Notes: generated by a model from the letters alone, not told the origin. 64,000 nucleotides of DNA from Amycolatopsis jiangsuensis (GCF_014204865.1 NZ_JACHMG010000001.1:1922001-1986000), one strand, 5' to 3'. Shown: positions 39,757 through 49,025, counted from the stretch's first letter. Translations and numbers: made by a program.

Positions 39757-41105
39757 GCGGCCCGGTCGCGGTGGTCGGCGGCGGGCTCGCCGGCATCGCC
39801 GCGGCGCTCGCCTGCGTGGACGCCGGACGTCCCGTCACGCTCTTCGAAGCCCGCCCGCACCTGGGCGGCCTCACCCATTCGTTCGTTCGCGACGGCCTGC
39901 ACGTGGACAACGGCCAGCACGTGTTCCTGCGCTGCTGCACCGCCTACCGCGCACTGCTGGACCGGCTCGGCGTCGCCGGCCGCGTCCACCTGCAGCCTCG
40001 CCTGGAAATTCCCATCCGCACCCCCGGCACGGCCGGCGCCACCTGGCTGCGCCGCGGCGACCTGCCCGCGCCGCTGCACCTGGCCGGTTCGCTGCTGCGG
40101 TACGAACCGCTGCGGCCGCTCGACCGGGCCCGGTTCGCGCTCGCCGCGCTCGCGTTGCGCCGGGTCGACCCGGCCGACGACCGCACGGATCGCCAGTCGT
40201 TCGGCGAATGGCTGCGCCGGCACGGGCAGAGCGCGGGGGCGATCGAGGCGCTGTGGGACCTCGTCGGCGTGGCGACGCTGAACGCGACCGCGGACGAGGC
40301 TTCGCTGAGCCTTGCCGCGACGGTCTTCCAGGAGGGACTGCTCACCGATCCCGCGGCGGCCGACATCGGGTGGTCGCTGGTTCCGTTGCGGGAGCTGCAC
40401 GGCGAACCGGCGCTGGCCCGGCTCGCCGAGGCCGGCGCCGAGGTGCGGACCGGGACGAAGATCCGGGAACTCGCCCGCGACGGGGACACCTGGCGGCTGC
40501 GCACCGACGCGGGTGTCGAAGCGTTCGGCCACGTCGTGCTCGCCACCCCGCCGCCGGTCACCGAGCGGCTCACCCCGGCAGGCGCGATCCGGCTGCCGGC
40601 CGGCTGGTCCGGCGGGCTGGGCAGCTCCCCGATCGTCAACGTGCACGTAGTGCTGGACCGGAAGGTGCTCGCCGAACCGTTCGTGGCCGGCGTCCGCACG
40701 CCGGTGCAGTGGGTGTTCGACCGCACCCGCCAGTCCGGGCTGCCCTCCGGGCAGTACCTCGCCATGTCGTTGTCGGCCGCGGACACCGAGATCGACCTGC
40801 CCGCCGCGACCCTGCGCGAACGGCTGCTGCCCGAGCTGACCGGCCTGCTGCCGGAGGCCCGCGACGCGAAGGTGCTCGACTTCTTCGTGACCCGGGAACG
40901 GCACGCGACGTTCCGGCCCGGCCCGGGTACCGCGTCGCTGCGTCCGCCCTCGGTGACCGCCGCGGCCGGGCTCTACCTGGCCGGTGCGTGGACCGCCACC
41001 GGCTGGCCCGCGACGATGGAGGGCGCCGCGCGCAGCGGTGCGGCCGCGGCCGCCGCCCTCCTGGAGCAGAACGTGCCCGAAAAGAAGGAGGGAGTCGGAG
41101 CATGA
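39753..41105 (+). CDS. hpnE: Hydroxysqualene dehydroxylase HpnE
   Basis: 450 residues from GTG 39753. The FAD-binding GGGLAGIAAALACVDAGRPV and LFEARPHLGGLTHSF are followed by HVDNGQHVFLRCCTAYR, and the C-terminal amine-oxidase-type FAD motif YLAGAWTATGWPATMEGAAR. HpnE removes the hydroxyl of hydroxysqualene with a reduced flavin, giving squalene. It overlaps both neighbours by 4 nt. Confidence 0.95.
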   Translation: MSGPVAVVGGGLAGIAAALACVDAGRPVTLFEARPHLGGLTHSFVRDGLHVDNGQHVFLRCCTAYRALLDRLGVAGRVHLQPRLEIPIRTPGTAGATWLRRGDLPAPLHLAGSLLRYEPLRPLDRARFALAALALRRVDPADDRTDRQSFGEWLRRHGQSAGAIEALWDLVGVATLNATADEASLSLAATVFQEGLLTDPAAADIGWSLVPLRELHGEPALARLAEAGAEVRTGTKIRELARDGDTWRLRTDAGVEAFGHVVLATPPPVTERLTPAGAIRLPAGWSGGLGSSPIVNVHVVLDRKVLAEPFVAGVRTPVQWVFDRTRQSGLPSGQYLAMSLSAADTEIDLPAATLRERLLPELTGLLPEARDAKVLDFFVTRERHATFRPGPGTASLRPPSVTAAAGLYLAGAWTATGWPATMEGAARSGAAAAAALLEQNVPEKKEGVGA

Positions 41106-42139
41106 CCACCGACGTGCTCACTTCGGCGGCGGCCGGGGTGGTTCCGCAGGTACTGGGCCGCACCCGCGACCTCGTGCAGCCCGCGTTGCGTGCCGCGGTG
41201 GCGCGGCTGGACGAATCCAGCCGTGCGATCAGCGCCTACCACCTCGGCTGGACCGACGCACACGGCGTCCCCGCGCAGGGCAACGGCGGCAAGGCCGTGC
41301 GCTCGGCGCTGGCCGTGGCGTCCGCCCGTGCCGCCGGCGCGCCCGCGGAAACCGGCGTGCCCGGCGCGGTCGCCGTCGAGCTGGTGCACAACTTCTCGCT
41401 CGTCCACGACGACCTGATGGACGGCGACACCGAACGCCGCCACCGCCCCACGGTGTGGTCGCTGTGGGGCGCCGCGAGCGCGGTCCTGACCGGCGACGCG
41501 ATGCTCGGCCTCGCGCAGGAAGTCCTGCTGGAGGCCGATTCCCCGCACGTCGTCCCGGCGGCGCGGCTGCTGGCCGGGACCACCCGGCGGCTGATCAAGG
41601 GGCAGGTTCTCGACGTCGCCTTCGAGCAGCGCGACGACGTCACGCTCGCCGAATGCGTGGAAATGGCCGGCGGGAAGACCGGTGCGCTGCTGTCGGGCAG
41701 CGCCGCGATCGGCGCGGTACTGGCCGGGGCGCCGGCCGAGGCGGTCGAGGCGCTGGCGGTGTTCGGCGAGGAGATCGGGCTGGCGTTCCAGCTCGTCGAC
41801 GACGTGCTCGGCATCTGGGGCGATCCGGCCGCCACCGGCAAACCGGTGTACTCGGATCTGCGGGCCGGCAAGAAGTCGCTGCCGATCACCTACGCCACCA
41901 CCCACGGCGGCGCGGCCGGACGGGAGCTGGCCGGCTGGCTCGCCGCGCCGGACCCCGCCGACGAGGCCGAGCTGGCCAGGGTGGCCGCGCTGGTCGCCGC
42001 GGCGGGTGGACGGGAGTGGGCGACCGCCGAAGCCGCGCGCCACGTCGCCACCGCCGAACAAGCCCTGTCCGCGCTCCCACCGCAACCCCGTGCGGAGCTC
42101 ACCGACATCGCCCGTTTCATCGTGCACCGGGAGGCGTGA
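41102..42139 (+). CDS. Polyprenyl diphosphate synthase of the hopanoid operon
   Basis: 345 residues. Family motifs are GGKAVRSAL, the first Asp-rich motif LVHNFSLVHDDLMDGD, GQVLDVAFEQR, GKTGALLSGSAAIGAVLAG and the second Asp-rich motif FQLVDDVLGIWGD. In actinobacterial hopanoid clusters this enzyme is thought to supply farnesyl (or geranylgeranyl) diphosphate to HpnD. Chain length cannot be read safely. It overlaps hpnE by 4 nt and the cyclase by one. Confidence 0.93.
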   Translation: MTTDVLTSAAAGVVPQVLGRTRDLVQPALRAAVARLDESSRAISAYHLGWTDAHGVPAQGNGGKAVRSALAVASARAAGAPAETGVPGAVAVELVHNFSLVHDDLMDGDTERRHRPTVWSLWGAASAVLTGDAMLGLAQEVLLEADSPHVVPAARLLAGTTRRLIKGQVLDVAFEQRDDVTLAECVEMAGGKTGALLSGSAAIGAVLAGAPAEAVEALAVFGEEIGLAFQLVDDVLGIWGDPAATGKPVYSDLRAGKKSLPITYATTHGGAAGRELAGWLAAPDPADEAELARVAALVAAAGGREWATAEAARHVATAEQALSALPPQPRAELTDIARFIVHREA

Positions 42140-44052
42140 TGACCCAGACCGTTCCGGAGTCCACCAGCAGCACCGGCACCGCGGAGCGGACGGCGGAGCA
42201 GACCGTCGCCGCGGCCGTGGGATTCCTGCGCCGCGAACAGCATGCGGGCGGCTGGTGGAAGGGCGAGCTGGCCACCAATGTCACGATGGACGCCGAAGAC
42301 CTGCTGCTGCGCCACTTTCTCGGCATCCTCACCCCGCAGGTGGCCGAGGAGTCCGCGCGCTGGATCCGTTCCCAGCAGCGGGCGGACGGCACCTGGGCGA
42401 CCTTCCCCGGCGGCCCGGCCGACCTGTCCACCACGGTCGAGGCGTGGGTGGCGCTGCGGCTGGCCGGCGATCCGGCGGACGCGCCGTGGCTGAGCACCGC
42501 CGCGGAGTACGTCCGCGGCCACGGCGGGCTGGAGGCCACCCGGGTGTTCACCCGGATCTGGCTGGCGATGGTCGGCCAGTGGTCCTGGGACGAGCTGCCG
42601 AACCTGCCGCCGGAACTGGTCTTCCTGCCGTCGTGGTTCCCGCTCAACGTCTACGACTTCGCGTGCTGGGCGCGGCAGACGATCGTGCCGCTGACCGTCG
42701 TCGGCACGCTGCGGCCGGCCCGGAGCCTGCCCTTCGACGTCCGCGAGTTGCGGACCGGCAAGGCACCCGCGAAGACCCGCGCGCCGTGGACCTGGGACGG
42801 GCTGTTCCAGAACCTCGACACCGCACTGCACACCTACGCGAAGCTGCCGTTCAACCCGGTGCGCAAAGTCGCGTTGAAGCAGGCCGCGGAATGGATACTG
42901 GCCCGGCAGGAGGCCGACGGTTCGTGGGGCGGCATCCAGCCACCGTGGGTCTACTCGATCCTCGCGCTGCACCTGCTCGGCTACCCGCTCGACCATCCCG
43001 CGCTCAAGGCCGGGCTGGCCGGGCTCGAAGGCTTCATCATCCGCGAGAAGACCGACCAGGGCTGGGTGCGCAGGCTGGAAGCGTGCCAGTCGCCGGTGTG
43101 GGACACCGCGCTGGCGATGACCGCCTTGCTCGACGCGGGCGTTTCCCCCGGCGACGAAACGCTCGTGCGCGCGGCGGACTGGGTGCTCGGCGAGGAGATC
43201 CGGGTGCCCGGCGACTGGACGGTACGCCGTCCCACGCTGGCGCCCGGCGGGTTCGCCTTCGAGTTCGCCAACGACGGCTACCCCGACACCGACGACACCG
43301 CGGAGGTGGTGCTCGCCCTGCGGCGGATGGGAAAGCCCGACCACCTCCGGCTCCGCGGCGCGGTCGACCGCAGTGTGGCCTGGCTGGAGGGAATGCAGTC
43401 CAGCGACGGCGGATGGGGTGCCTTCGACGCGGACAACACCCGGGAGCTCGCCACGAAGCTGCCGTTCTGCGACTTCGGTGCGGTGATCGATCCGCCGTCC
43501 GCGGACGTCACCGCGCACGTGGTGGAAATGCTGGCCGCGGAAGGGAAAACGGAGGCCCCGGAATGCCGGCGCGGAGTGCGGTGGATGCTGGCGAACCAGG
43601 AGCCGGACGGATCGTGGTTCGGCCGCTGGGGCGCCAACTACGTGTACGGCACCGGCGCGGTGGTGCCCGCACTGGTCGCCGCGGGGATCCCGGCCGGCGA
43701 CAAGCGGATCCGGCGGGCGGTGCGCTGGCTGGCCGACCACCAGAACACCGACGGCGGATGGGGTGAGGATCTGCGCTCCTACGACGATCCGGCGTGGGCG
43801 GGGCGGGGTGACTCCACTCCGTCGCAGACCGCATGGGCACTGCTCGCGCTGCTGGCCGCCGGGCAACGGGAGTCCGAAGTGGTCACTCGTGGCGTGGCCT
43901 GGCTGTGCGAACGGCAGCGGGCCGACGGCGGCTGGGACGAGGACAAGCACACCGGCACCGGTTTCCCCGGCGACTTCTACCTCGCCTACCACCTGTACCG
44001 GGTGGTGTTTCCGCTGTCCGCACTGGGCCGGTACGTCCGGGGCGGCTCGTGA
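42139..44052 (+). CDS. shc: Squalene-hopene cyclase
   Basis: 637 residues, the usual size. The acid catalyst motif D383-T-D-D386 (PDTDDTAE) and repeated QW motifs are clear: QADGSW-like QEADGSWGG, QSSDGGWGAFD, QEPDGSWFGRWG, QNTDGGWGED and QRADGGWDED. Aromatic-lined segments such as WVYSILALHLLGYPLDHPA match the active-site cavity. It is a monotopic membrane enzyme that folds squalene to hopene/hopanol. ATG 42139 overlaps the preceding stop by one base; the stop overlaps the next gene as GTGA. Confidence 0.97.
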   Translation: MTQTVPESTSSTGTAERTAEQTVAAAVGFLRREQHAGGWWKGELATNVTMDAEDLLLRHFLGILTPQVAEESARWIRSQQRADGTWATFPGGPADLSTTVEAWVALRLAGDPADAPWLSTAAEYVRGHGGLEATRVFTRIWLAMVGQWSWDELPNLPPELVFLPSWFPLNVYDFACWARQTIVPLTVVGTLRPARSLPFDVRELRTGKAPAKTRAPWTWDGLFQNLDTALHTYAKLPFNPVRKVALKQAAEWILARQEADGSWGGIQPPWVYSILALHLLGYPLDHPALKAGLAGLEGFIIREKTDQGWVRRLEACQSPVWDTALAMTALLDAGVSPGDETLVRAADWVLGEEIRVPGDWTVRRPTLAPGGFAFEFANDGYPDTDDTAEVVLALRRMGKPDHLRLRGAVDRSVAWLEGMQSSDGGWGAFDADNTRELATKLPFCDFGAVIDPPSADVTAHVVEMLAAEGKTEAPECRRGVRWMLANQEPDGSWFGRWGANYVYGTGAVVPALVAAGIPAGDKRIRRAVRWLADHQNTDGGWGEDLRSYDDPAWAGRGDSTPSQTAWALLALLAAGQRESEVVTRGVAWLCERQRADGGWDEDKHTGTGFPGDFYLAYHLYRVVFPLSALGRYVRGGS

Positions 44053-45509
44053 GCCCGGCGCTCGTCTGCAGCCCGCTGCGGGTCGAGCGGGTGGCGGTGC
44101 GCGGCACCGTCCACACCGGACTCGGCCCGCGACGGGCAGCTGCCGCGGCCGCCCGGCTTCCGGCCGGCCCGCGGCTCGTCGCCGGAATCTGCGGCGGGCT
44201 GGCCGCCCACGTGCGTCCGGGAGACGTCGTGGTCGCCACCGAAGTACGCGGTCCACACGGGACTGTTCCGGTGCCGTCCGCCCCGCTGCTCGCGGGCGAG
44301 CTGCGCCGCCGCGGCCTGACTGTCCACACCGGACCAGTCGTCGGCAGCGATCACGTGGTGCGGGAGCGGGAACGGGCGGCTTTGGCGGAGACCGGAGCGG
44401 TGGCGGTCGACATGGAATCACCGTGGCTCGCGGCGTCCGGGGAGCCGTTCGCCGTCGTGCGGGCCATCGCGGACACTGTCGGCGAACCTGTTCTGCGCCC
44501 CGCCACCATCACGAACGGCCTTGCCGCGTTGCGCAGTCTCCGCGCGGCCGCACCGGTAGTCGCCTCGTGGGCGGCGGCGGCGCGGCCACGTGCGGTGCTG
44601 ATGGCCAGCCCCCGTTCGTTCTGCGCCGGCGTTGAGCGGGCGATCGACATCGTGGAGCGCGCCCTGGACAAGCACGGGGCTCCGGTTTACGTGCGGCGTC
44701 AGATCGTGCACAACACCCACGTCGTCCGCCGGTTGCAGGAACGGGGCGCGGTGTTCGTGGACGAGGTCGCGGAAGTGCCCGAAGGGGCGACACTGGTGTT
44801 CGCCGCGCACGGTGTCTCACCGGCGGTGCGGCGGGACGCGGCCGGGCGCGAGCTGTCGGTGATCGACGCGACCTGCCCGCTGGTCACCAAGGTGCACAAC
44901 GAAGTCCGCCGGTACAGCGGTCGCGGCGACACGGTGTTCCTCATCGGGCACGCCGAGCACGAAGAGGTGGAAGGCACCGTCGGCGAGGCCCCCGGAGACG
45001 TCGTGGTGGTCGGCGACGCGGCCGCGGCGCGCATCGTCACCGCGCCGGACGCGACGAAGGTCGCTTACACCATGCAGACCACGCTGGCGCTCGACGAAGC
45101 CGAGGAAATCGCGTCCGTGCTGCGCGAACGGTTTCCCGGGCTCGCGGCGCCCCGCAAGGACGACATCTGTTACGCCACCACCAACCGGCAGCACGCCCTG
45201 CGGGCGATCGCCCGCGAGGTGGATCTGGTGCTGGTGGTGGGATCCGCCACCTCGTCCAACTCACGCCGGCTCGTGGAGGTCGCCGAACGCCAGGGCACAC
45301 CCGCCGTGCTGGTGGACGGCTGCGCCGATCTCGACCTGAGCCGGCTGGCCGGCGCGGGCCGGATCGGGCTCACCGCCGGCGCGTCGGCTCCCCCGCACCT
45401 GGTCGACGAGCTGCTCGCGGGACTGGGCGGACTGGGGCCGGTCACCGTCGCCGAAAGCAGGCTGACGGAGGAAGAAGTGACGTTCACCCTACCTCGGGAG
45501 GTGCTCTGA
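44049..45509 (+). CDS. ispH: Fusion: HpnG-like nucleoside phosphorylase + IspH reductase
   Basis: 486 residues. Residues 1 to about 180 are a short hopanoid phosphorylase (HpnG-like): AGICGGLAAHVRPGDVVVAT, VVGSDHVV and AVDMESPWLA, with the purine-phosphorylase Met-Glu-Ser. From about residue 180 on is complete IspH: the [4Fe-4S] ligands C192 (SPRSFCAGVERAI), C276 (DATCPLVTKVHNE) and C374 (DDICYATTNRQ), spaced as in E. coli IspH. HpnG releases ribosylhopane from adenosylhopane; IspH makes IPP/DMAPP. The join puts tail processing and precursor supply in one chain. I see no frame lesion. Confidence 0.93.
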   Translation: MSPALVCSPLRVERVAVRGTVHTGLGPRRAAAAAARLPAGPRLVAGICGGLAAHVRPGDVVVATEVRGPHGTVPVPSAPLLAGELRRRGLTVHTGPVVGSDHVVRERERAALAETGAVAVDMESPWLAASGEPFAVVRAIADTVGEPVLRPATITNGLAALRSLRAAAPVVASWAAAARPRAVLMASPRSFCAGVERAIDIVERALDKHGAPVYVRRQIVHNTHVVRRLQERGAVFVDEVAEVPEGATLVFAAHGVSPAVRRDAAGRELSVIDATCPLVTKVHNEVRRYSGRGDTVFLIGHAEHEEVEGTVGEAPGDVVVVGDAAAARIVTAPDATKVAYTMQTTLALDEAEEIASVLRERFPGLAAPRKDDICYATTNRQHALRAIAREVDLVLVVGSATSSNSRRLVEVAERQGTPAVLVDGCADLDLSRLAGAGRIGLTAGASAPPHLVDELLAGLGGLGPVTVAESRLTEEEVTFTLPREVL

Positions 45510-45512
45510 CCC

Positions 45513-46514
45513 ATGGCCATGCCGTTACGCCAGTCCATCCGGCTCGGTGGCTATCTGATGAAGCAGAAGCTGCGCCGCAACGAGAAGTTCCCGCTGCTGG
45601 TCGAGCTGGAACCGCTGTTCGCGTGCAACCTCAAATGCGGCGGCTGCGGCAAGATCGCCCAGCCGCACACGCTGCTCAAACAGCGGATGCCGGTGGAGCA
45701 GGCGGTCGGCGCGATCGAGGAGAGCGGCGCGCCGATGGTGTCGATCGCGGGCGGGGAACCGCTGATGCACCCGCAGATCGACGAGATCACCCGGCAGCTG
45801 CTGGACCGCAACAAGATCGTCTTCCTGTGCACCAACGCGTTGCTGCTGCACAAGCACATTCACAAGTTCACCCCGCACCGCAACTTCGCCTGGATGGTGC
45901 ACATCGACGGCCTGGAGGAGCGCCACGACGCCTCGGTCCGCAAGGAGGGCGGGTTCCAGGCCGCGGTCGAGGCCATCAAACTGGCCAAGGACAAGGGCTT
46001 CCGGGTGATGACGAACACCACGTTCTTCACCGGGGACACCCCGCAGGACGTGATCGACGTGCTCGACTACCTCAACGACCTGGGTGTCGACAACATGCAG
46101 ATCTCGCCCGGCTACGCGTATGAGAAGGCCCCGGACCAGGACCACTGGCTGGGTGTGCACCAGACCCGGGAACTGTTCTCGAAGGCCTTCGGCGGCGGCA
46201 ACCGCAAGCGCTGGCGGCTCAACCACTCGCCGGTCTTCCTCGACTTCATCGAGGGCAAACGCGATCTGGAGTGCACGCCGTGGGGCATCCCGTCCTACTC
46301 GCTGCTCGGCTGGCAGCGCCCGTGCTACCTGCTCGACGACGGCTACGCCGAGACCTACCGGGAGCTCATCGAAACGACCGACTGGGACGCCTTCGGCCGC
46401 GGCAAGGACCCGCGATGCGACAACTGCATGGCGCACTGCGGTTACGAACCGACCGCGGTGATCGCGACGCTCGGCTCGCTCAAGGAAACCGTCCGGGCGG
46501 CGGTGGGCCACTGA
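45513..46514 (+). CDS. hpnH: Adenosyl-hopene transferase HpnH (radical SAM)
   Basis: 333 residues. The radical SAM cluster is ACNLKCGGCGK; MVSIAGGEPLMHPQID is the SAM-binding GGEP; a C-terminal Cys set (RCDNCMAHCGYEP) is typical of HpnH. It adds the 5'-deoxyadenosyl radical to diploptene, the first step of the bacteriohopanepolyol side chain. It lies 3 bp after the HpnG-IspH gene and ends the operon at a strong hairpin. Confidence 0.96.
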   Translation: MAMPLRQSIRLGGYLMKQKLRRNEKFPLLVELEPLFACNLKCGGCGKIAQPHTLLKQRMPVEQAVGAIEESGAPMVSIAGGEPLMHPQIDEITRQLLDRNKIVFLCTNALLLHKHIHKFTPHRNFAWMVHIDGLEERHDASVRKEGGFQAAVEAIKLAKDKGFRVMTNTTFFTGDTPQDVIDVLDYLNDLGVDNMQISPGYAYEKAPDQDHWLGVHQTRELFSKAFGGGNRKRWRLNHSPVFLDFIEGKRDLECTPWGIPSYSLLGWQRPCYLLDDGYAETYRELIETTDWDAFGRGKDPRCDNCMAHCGYEPTAVIATLGSLKETVRAAVGH

Positions 46515-46519
46515 ACCTC

Positions 46520-46553
46520 CGGTGAGCGGCCGCGAAACCGCGGCCGCTCACCG
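46520..46553. terminator. Perfect 15-bp hairpin ending the hopanoid operon
   Basis: GGTGAGCGGCCGCG (46521-46534) pairs without mismatch with CGCGGCCGCTCACC (46539-46552) around AAAC, and C46520-G46553 adds a fifteenth pair. It starts 6 bp after the hpnH stop. The TGA stop of the convergent hydrolase (46548-46550) lies inside its right arm, so the element serves both strands. Confidence 0.88.
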
Positions 46554-47408
46554 CACGCGCAGCAGGACGTCGTGCAGTGCGGCACCGACGACCGCGGCAC
46601 CGGCGCGGGTCATGATCGTGGCCGCGTGGTCGGCGCCGGCGATCCGCCGTGGACGGCCCAGCGCGGGCACCTCGGCGCGGAACCCCTCCAGCGCACCGGC
46701 GGAGTACGCCGGCGGCGTGCTCTTGCCCGCGCCCCATTCGGCGCACACGAACTCGGTCGGCGTCGCGAGCTCACGCCAGCGGTGCTCGCCGAAGAACACG
46801 TCCGTCGCGTCGGCCAGCACCGCTTCCCGGCTCAGCAGCACCCGGCCGTCCTCGAGATCGTGCTCCAGACAGTCGCGCAGCAGCGGATCGCGGGCGTCGA
46901 GCAGCGGATTGGCCCGGCAGAAGTACGCGAGATAGTCCTCGACGCCGTCCCAGCGCCGGGCGACCCGCTCCAGCTGCGGGGCGAACGCGGCCGGCACCGC
47001 CTCCGGCGTCAGCCCCGCCGGCAGCGCCATCGGCAGCCCACCGTCGACGAGCACGAGCCCCCGCACCCGCTCCGGCCACCGGGTGGCCAGCTCCACCGCG
47101 ACGAAACCGCCCATCGACATCCCGCACACCGCGACGACCTCGAGCTCCAGCGCGTCGAGTACCCGCACCAGGTCCTCGGCGTGCCGGCGGATCGACGAGG
47201 TCCCGGCGACCCGGTGACTGCCCGCCCGGCCCCGCAGATCGGGCATCACGAGCGCAAGCTCCGGTGCCTCCGCGCGCAGCCAGTTCCACAGCCGGCAGTT
47301 GCTCGACACCCCGTGCACGGCCAGCACCGGCGCGCCTCCGCCGCCGGTGACCTCCACGGCCAGCTCGCCGCCTTCGACCGGTACCCGCACAGTCCTGTTC
47401 TCCGCCAT
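46548..47408 (-). CDS. Alpha/beta-fold hydrolase
   Basis: 286 residues from ATG 47408. The nucleophile elbow is VCGMSMGGFVAVELA, the oxyanion region VLAVHGVSSNCRLW, and the catalytic His is in the C-terminal IAGADHAATIM. The lid region and the DLRGRAGSHRV segment fit the general esterase/epoxide hydrolase-like group. The substrate is unknown. It lies 50 bp downstream of the acyl-CoA ligase gene in the same direction, so joint transcription is likely. Confidence 0.9.
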   Translation of the reverse strand: MAENRTVRVPVEGGELAVEVTGGGGAPVLAVHGVSSNCRLWNWLRAEAPELALVMPDLRGRAGSHRVAGTSSIRRHAEDLVRVLDALELEVVAVCGMSMGGFVAVELATRWPERVRGLVLVDGGLPMALPAGLTPEAVPAAFAPQLERVARRWDGVEDYLAYFCRANPLLDARDPLLRDCLEHDLEDGRVLLSREAVLADATDVFFGEHRWRELATPTEFVCAEWGAGKSTPPAYSAGALEGFRAEVPALGRPRRIAGADHAATIMTRAGAAVVGAALHDVLLRVR

Positions 47409-47458
47409 GGCATCCACGGTAGCGGGACGAGCACAGTGGACGGTCCGGGACCCGGCGG

Positions 47459-49003
47459 TCAGCCCCGGCCCGGTCCGTCCGCTGTGGACTGCCGCAGCGG
47501 AACCTTGGTGATCTTGCCGGTCGGCCCCTTCGGCAGTTCCGGCACGATCCGCACCCGGCGCGGGTACTTGTACGCCGCGATCCGCTCCTTCGCCCAGGCC
47601 ACGATCTCGTCCGGTTCGGCGTGCCCGCCGGGTTTCAGCGATACCACGGCCACCACTTCCTCGCCGAGCCGTTCGTCCGGCTCGCCGAGCACCGCGGCCT
47701 CGGCGACGGCGGGATGGCGGTACAGCAGTTCCTCGACCTCGCGTGGGTACACGTTGAACCCGCCGCGGATCACCAGGTCCTTCTTGCGGTCGACTACGTA
47801 CACGAAGCCGTCCTCGTCGGCGTAAGCGAGGTCTCCGGTGTGGAACCAGCCGCCGCGGAAGGCCTGCGCGGTCTCTTCCGGCCGCTTGTAGTAGCCCTTG
47901 GTGATGCTGTGCCCGCGCAACACGATTTCGCCGACGTGCTCCGGCCCCGGCGGCAGCGGGGTGCCCTCGTCGTCGACGATGCGCAGCTGCACACCCCAGA
48001 TCGGCTTGCCGATGGAGAGGACCTTCCGGTTGTCCGCACCCGGGTTCACGGTGGCGGTCGAGGCGGATTCGGACAGCCCGTAGCCCTCGAGGACCGGAAT
48101 GCCGTACTTCGCCTCGAACGCCCGCAGGACCTGTTCCGGGATCGGTGCCCCGCCGGAACTGCCGATCCGCAGGCTGCTCGTGTCGTATCCGGAGGAATCC
48201 GCGGCGGCCAGCGCGTGGTACATGGTGGGCACCCCGGCCATCACCGTGATCCGGTCCCGTTCGATCGCGGCCAGCACCGCCCCGGTCTCGAACCGGGGCA
48301 GGATCGACACCGTGCGGGCGTTGCGCGCCGAAGCGTTGAGGATGCTGGAGAGGCCGTAGACGTGGAAGAACGGCAGCACCGCGAGAACCACGTCGTCCGG
48401 CACGGTGCCGAAGGTCTCGCTGCCGATGGTGCACGTCATGTACAACGAGAAATGCGACAGTTCGGCGCCTTTCGGGCGCCCGGTGGTGCCGCTGGTGTAG
48501 AGCAGCACCGCGGTGTCGTCGGCGGCGCCCGGGTACAGCTCGCCGTCGTCGCCGGCAGCGAGCAGATCCGCGAACGCTGTAACGCTCTCCGGCCATTTCC
48601 CGGTGTCGAGATCCCCGACGACGACCGGCTCGACCGCGGGCACCTCGCGCAGCGCCCGGGCCGCCTCCTGCGCCACCGCGTCGGCGGCGATCAGCAGCCG
48701 GGCGTCGGAATCGGCCAGGTGGTAGGCGATCTCGCCGGCCTTGAGCAACGGGTTCAGCGGCACCATGACCAGCCCGGCCTTGAGGATCCCGAAGTAGGCC
48801 ACGACGAACTCGGGCACGTTCGGCAGCAGCACGGCCACCTTGTCCCCGGGGGCGAGGCCCCGTGCGCGCAACGCCACCGCGACCGCTCCGGCGGCCCCGT
48901 CCACCTCGGCGAACGTCCGGGCACCCCCGGGAAAGCGCAGGAAGTCCTTGTCCGGCTGGGCGAGTGCGGACTCGCGCAGCATCGTGGCCAGGTTGAAACT
49001 CAC
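47459..49003 (-). CDS. Long-chain fatty-acid-CoA ligase (FadD-like)
   Basis: 514 residues from GTG 49003 with GGAGG at the right spacing. AMP-binding enzyme motifs: the P-loop LLYTSGTTGRPKGAELSH, substrate motif VLEGYGLSESASTATVNPGA, GWFHTGDLAYADEDGFVYVV and the hinge DRKKDLVIRGGFNVYPREVE, with the catalytic Lys in PKGPTGKITK. It activates a fatty acid via acyl-AMP. The divergent MarR is a likely regulator, as is usual for fatty-acid genes in actinobacteria. Confidence 0.93.
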   Translation of the reverse strand: MSFNLATMLRESALAQPDKDFLRFPGGARTFAEVDGAAGAVAVALRARGLAPGDKVAVLLPNVPEFVVAYFGILKAGLVMVPLNPLLKAGEIAYHLADSDARLLIAADAVAQEAARALREVPAVEPVVVGDLDTGKWPESVTAFADLLAAGDDGELYPGAADDTAVLLYTSGTTGRPKGAELSHFSLYMTCTIGSETFGTVPDDVVLAVLPFFHVYGLSSILNASARNARTVSILPRFETGAVLAAIERDRITVMAGVPTMYHALAAADSSGYDTSSLRIGSSGGAPIPEQVLRAFEAKYGIPVLEGYGLSESASTATVNPGADNRKVLSIGKPIWGVQLRIVDDEGTPLPPGPEHVGEIVLRGHSITKGYYKRPEETAQAFRGGWFHTGDLAYADEDGFVYVVDRKKDLVIRGGFNVYPREVEELLYRHPAVAEAAVLGEPDERLGEEVVAVVSLKPGGHAEPDEIVAWAKERIAAYKYPRRVRIVPELPKGPTGKITKVPLRQSTADGPGRG

Positions 49004-49012
49004 CCGTACCTC

Positions 49013-49025
49013 CGAACGTCGTTCG
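49013..49025. promoter_or_regulatory. Palindrome CGAACG-T-CGTTCG before the acyl-CoA ligase gene
   Basis: A perfect 6-bp dyad about one centre base, ending just upstream of the ligase ribosome-binding site and 115 bp from the divergent MarR start. It could be the MarR operator. Its arms resemble an SOS box but the spacing is three, not four, bases. Confidence 0.4.

Noticed and set aside
41890..44421. Roughly 840-codon antisense frame opposite squalene-hopene cyclase
   Set aside because: No domain or start signal, and the sense strand encodes an unmistakable cyclase and phosphorylase.
49013..49025. SOS box (LexA site)
   Set aside because: The spacer between GAAC and GTTC is three bases rather than four, and the neighbouring gene is a fatty-acid ligase with a divergent MarR.
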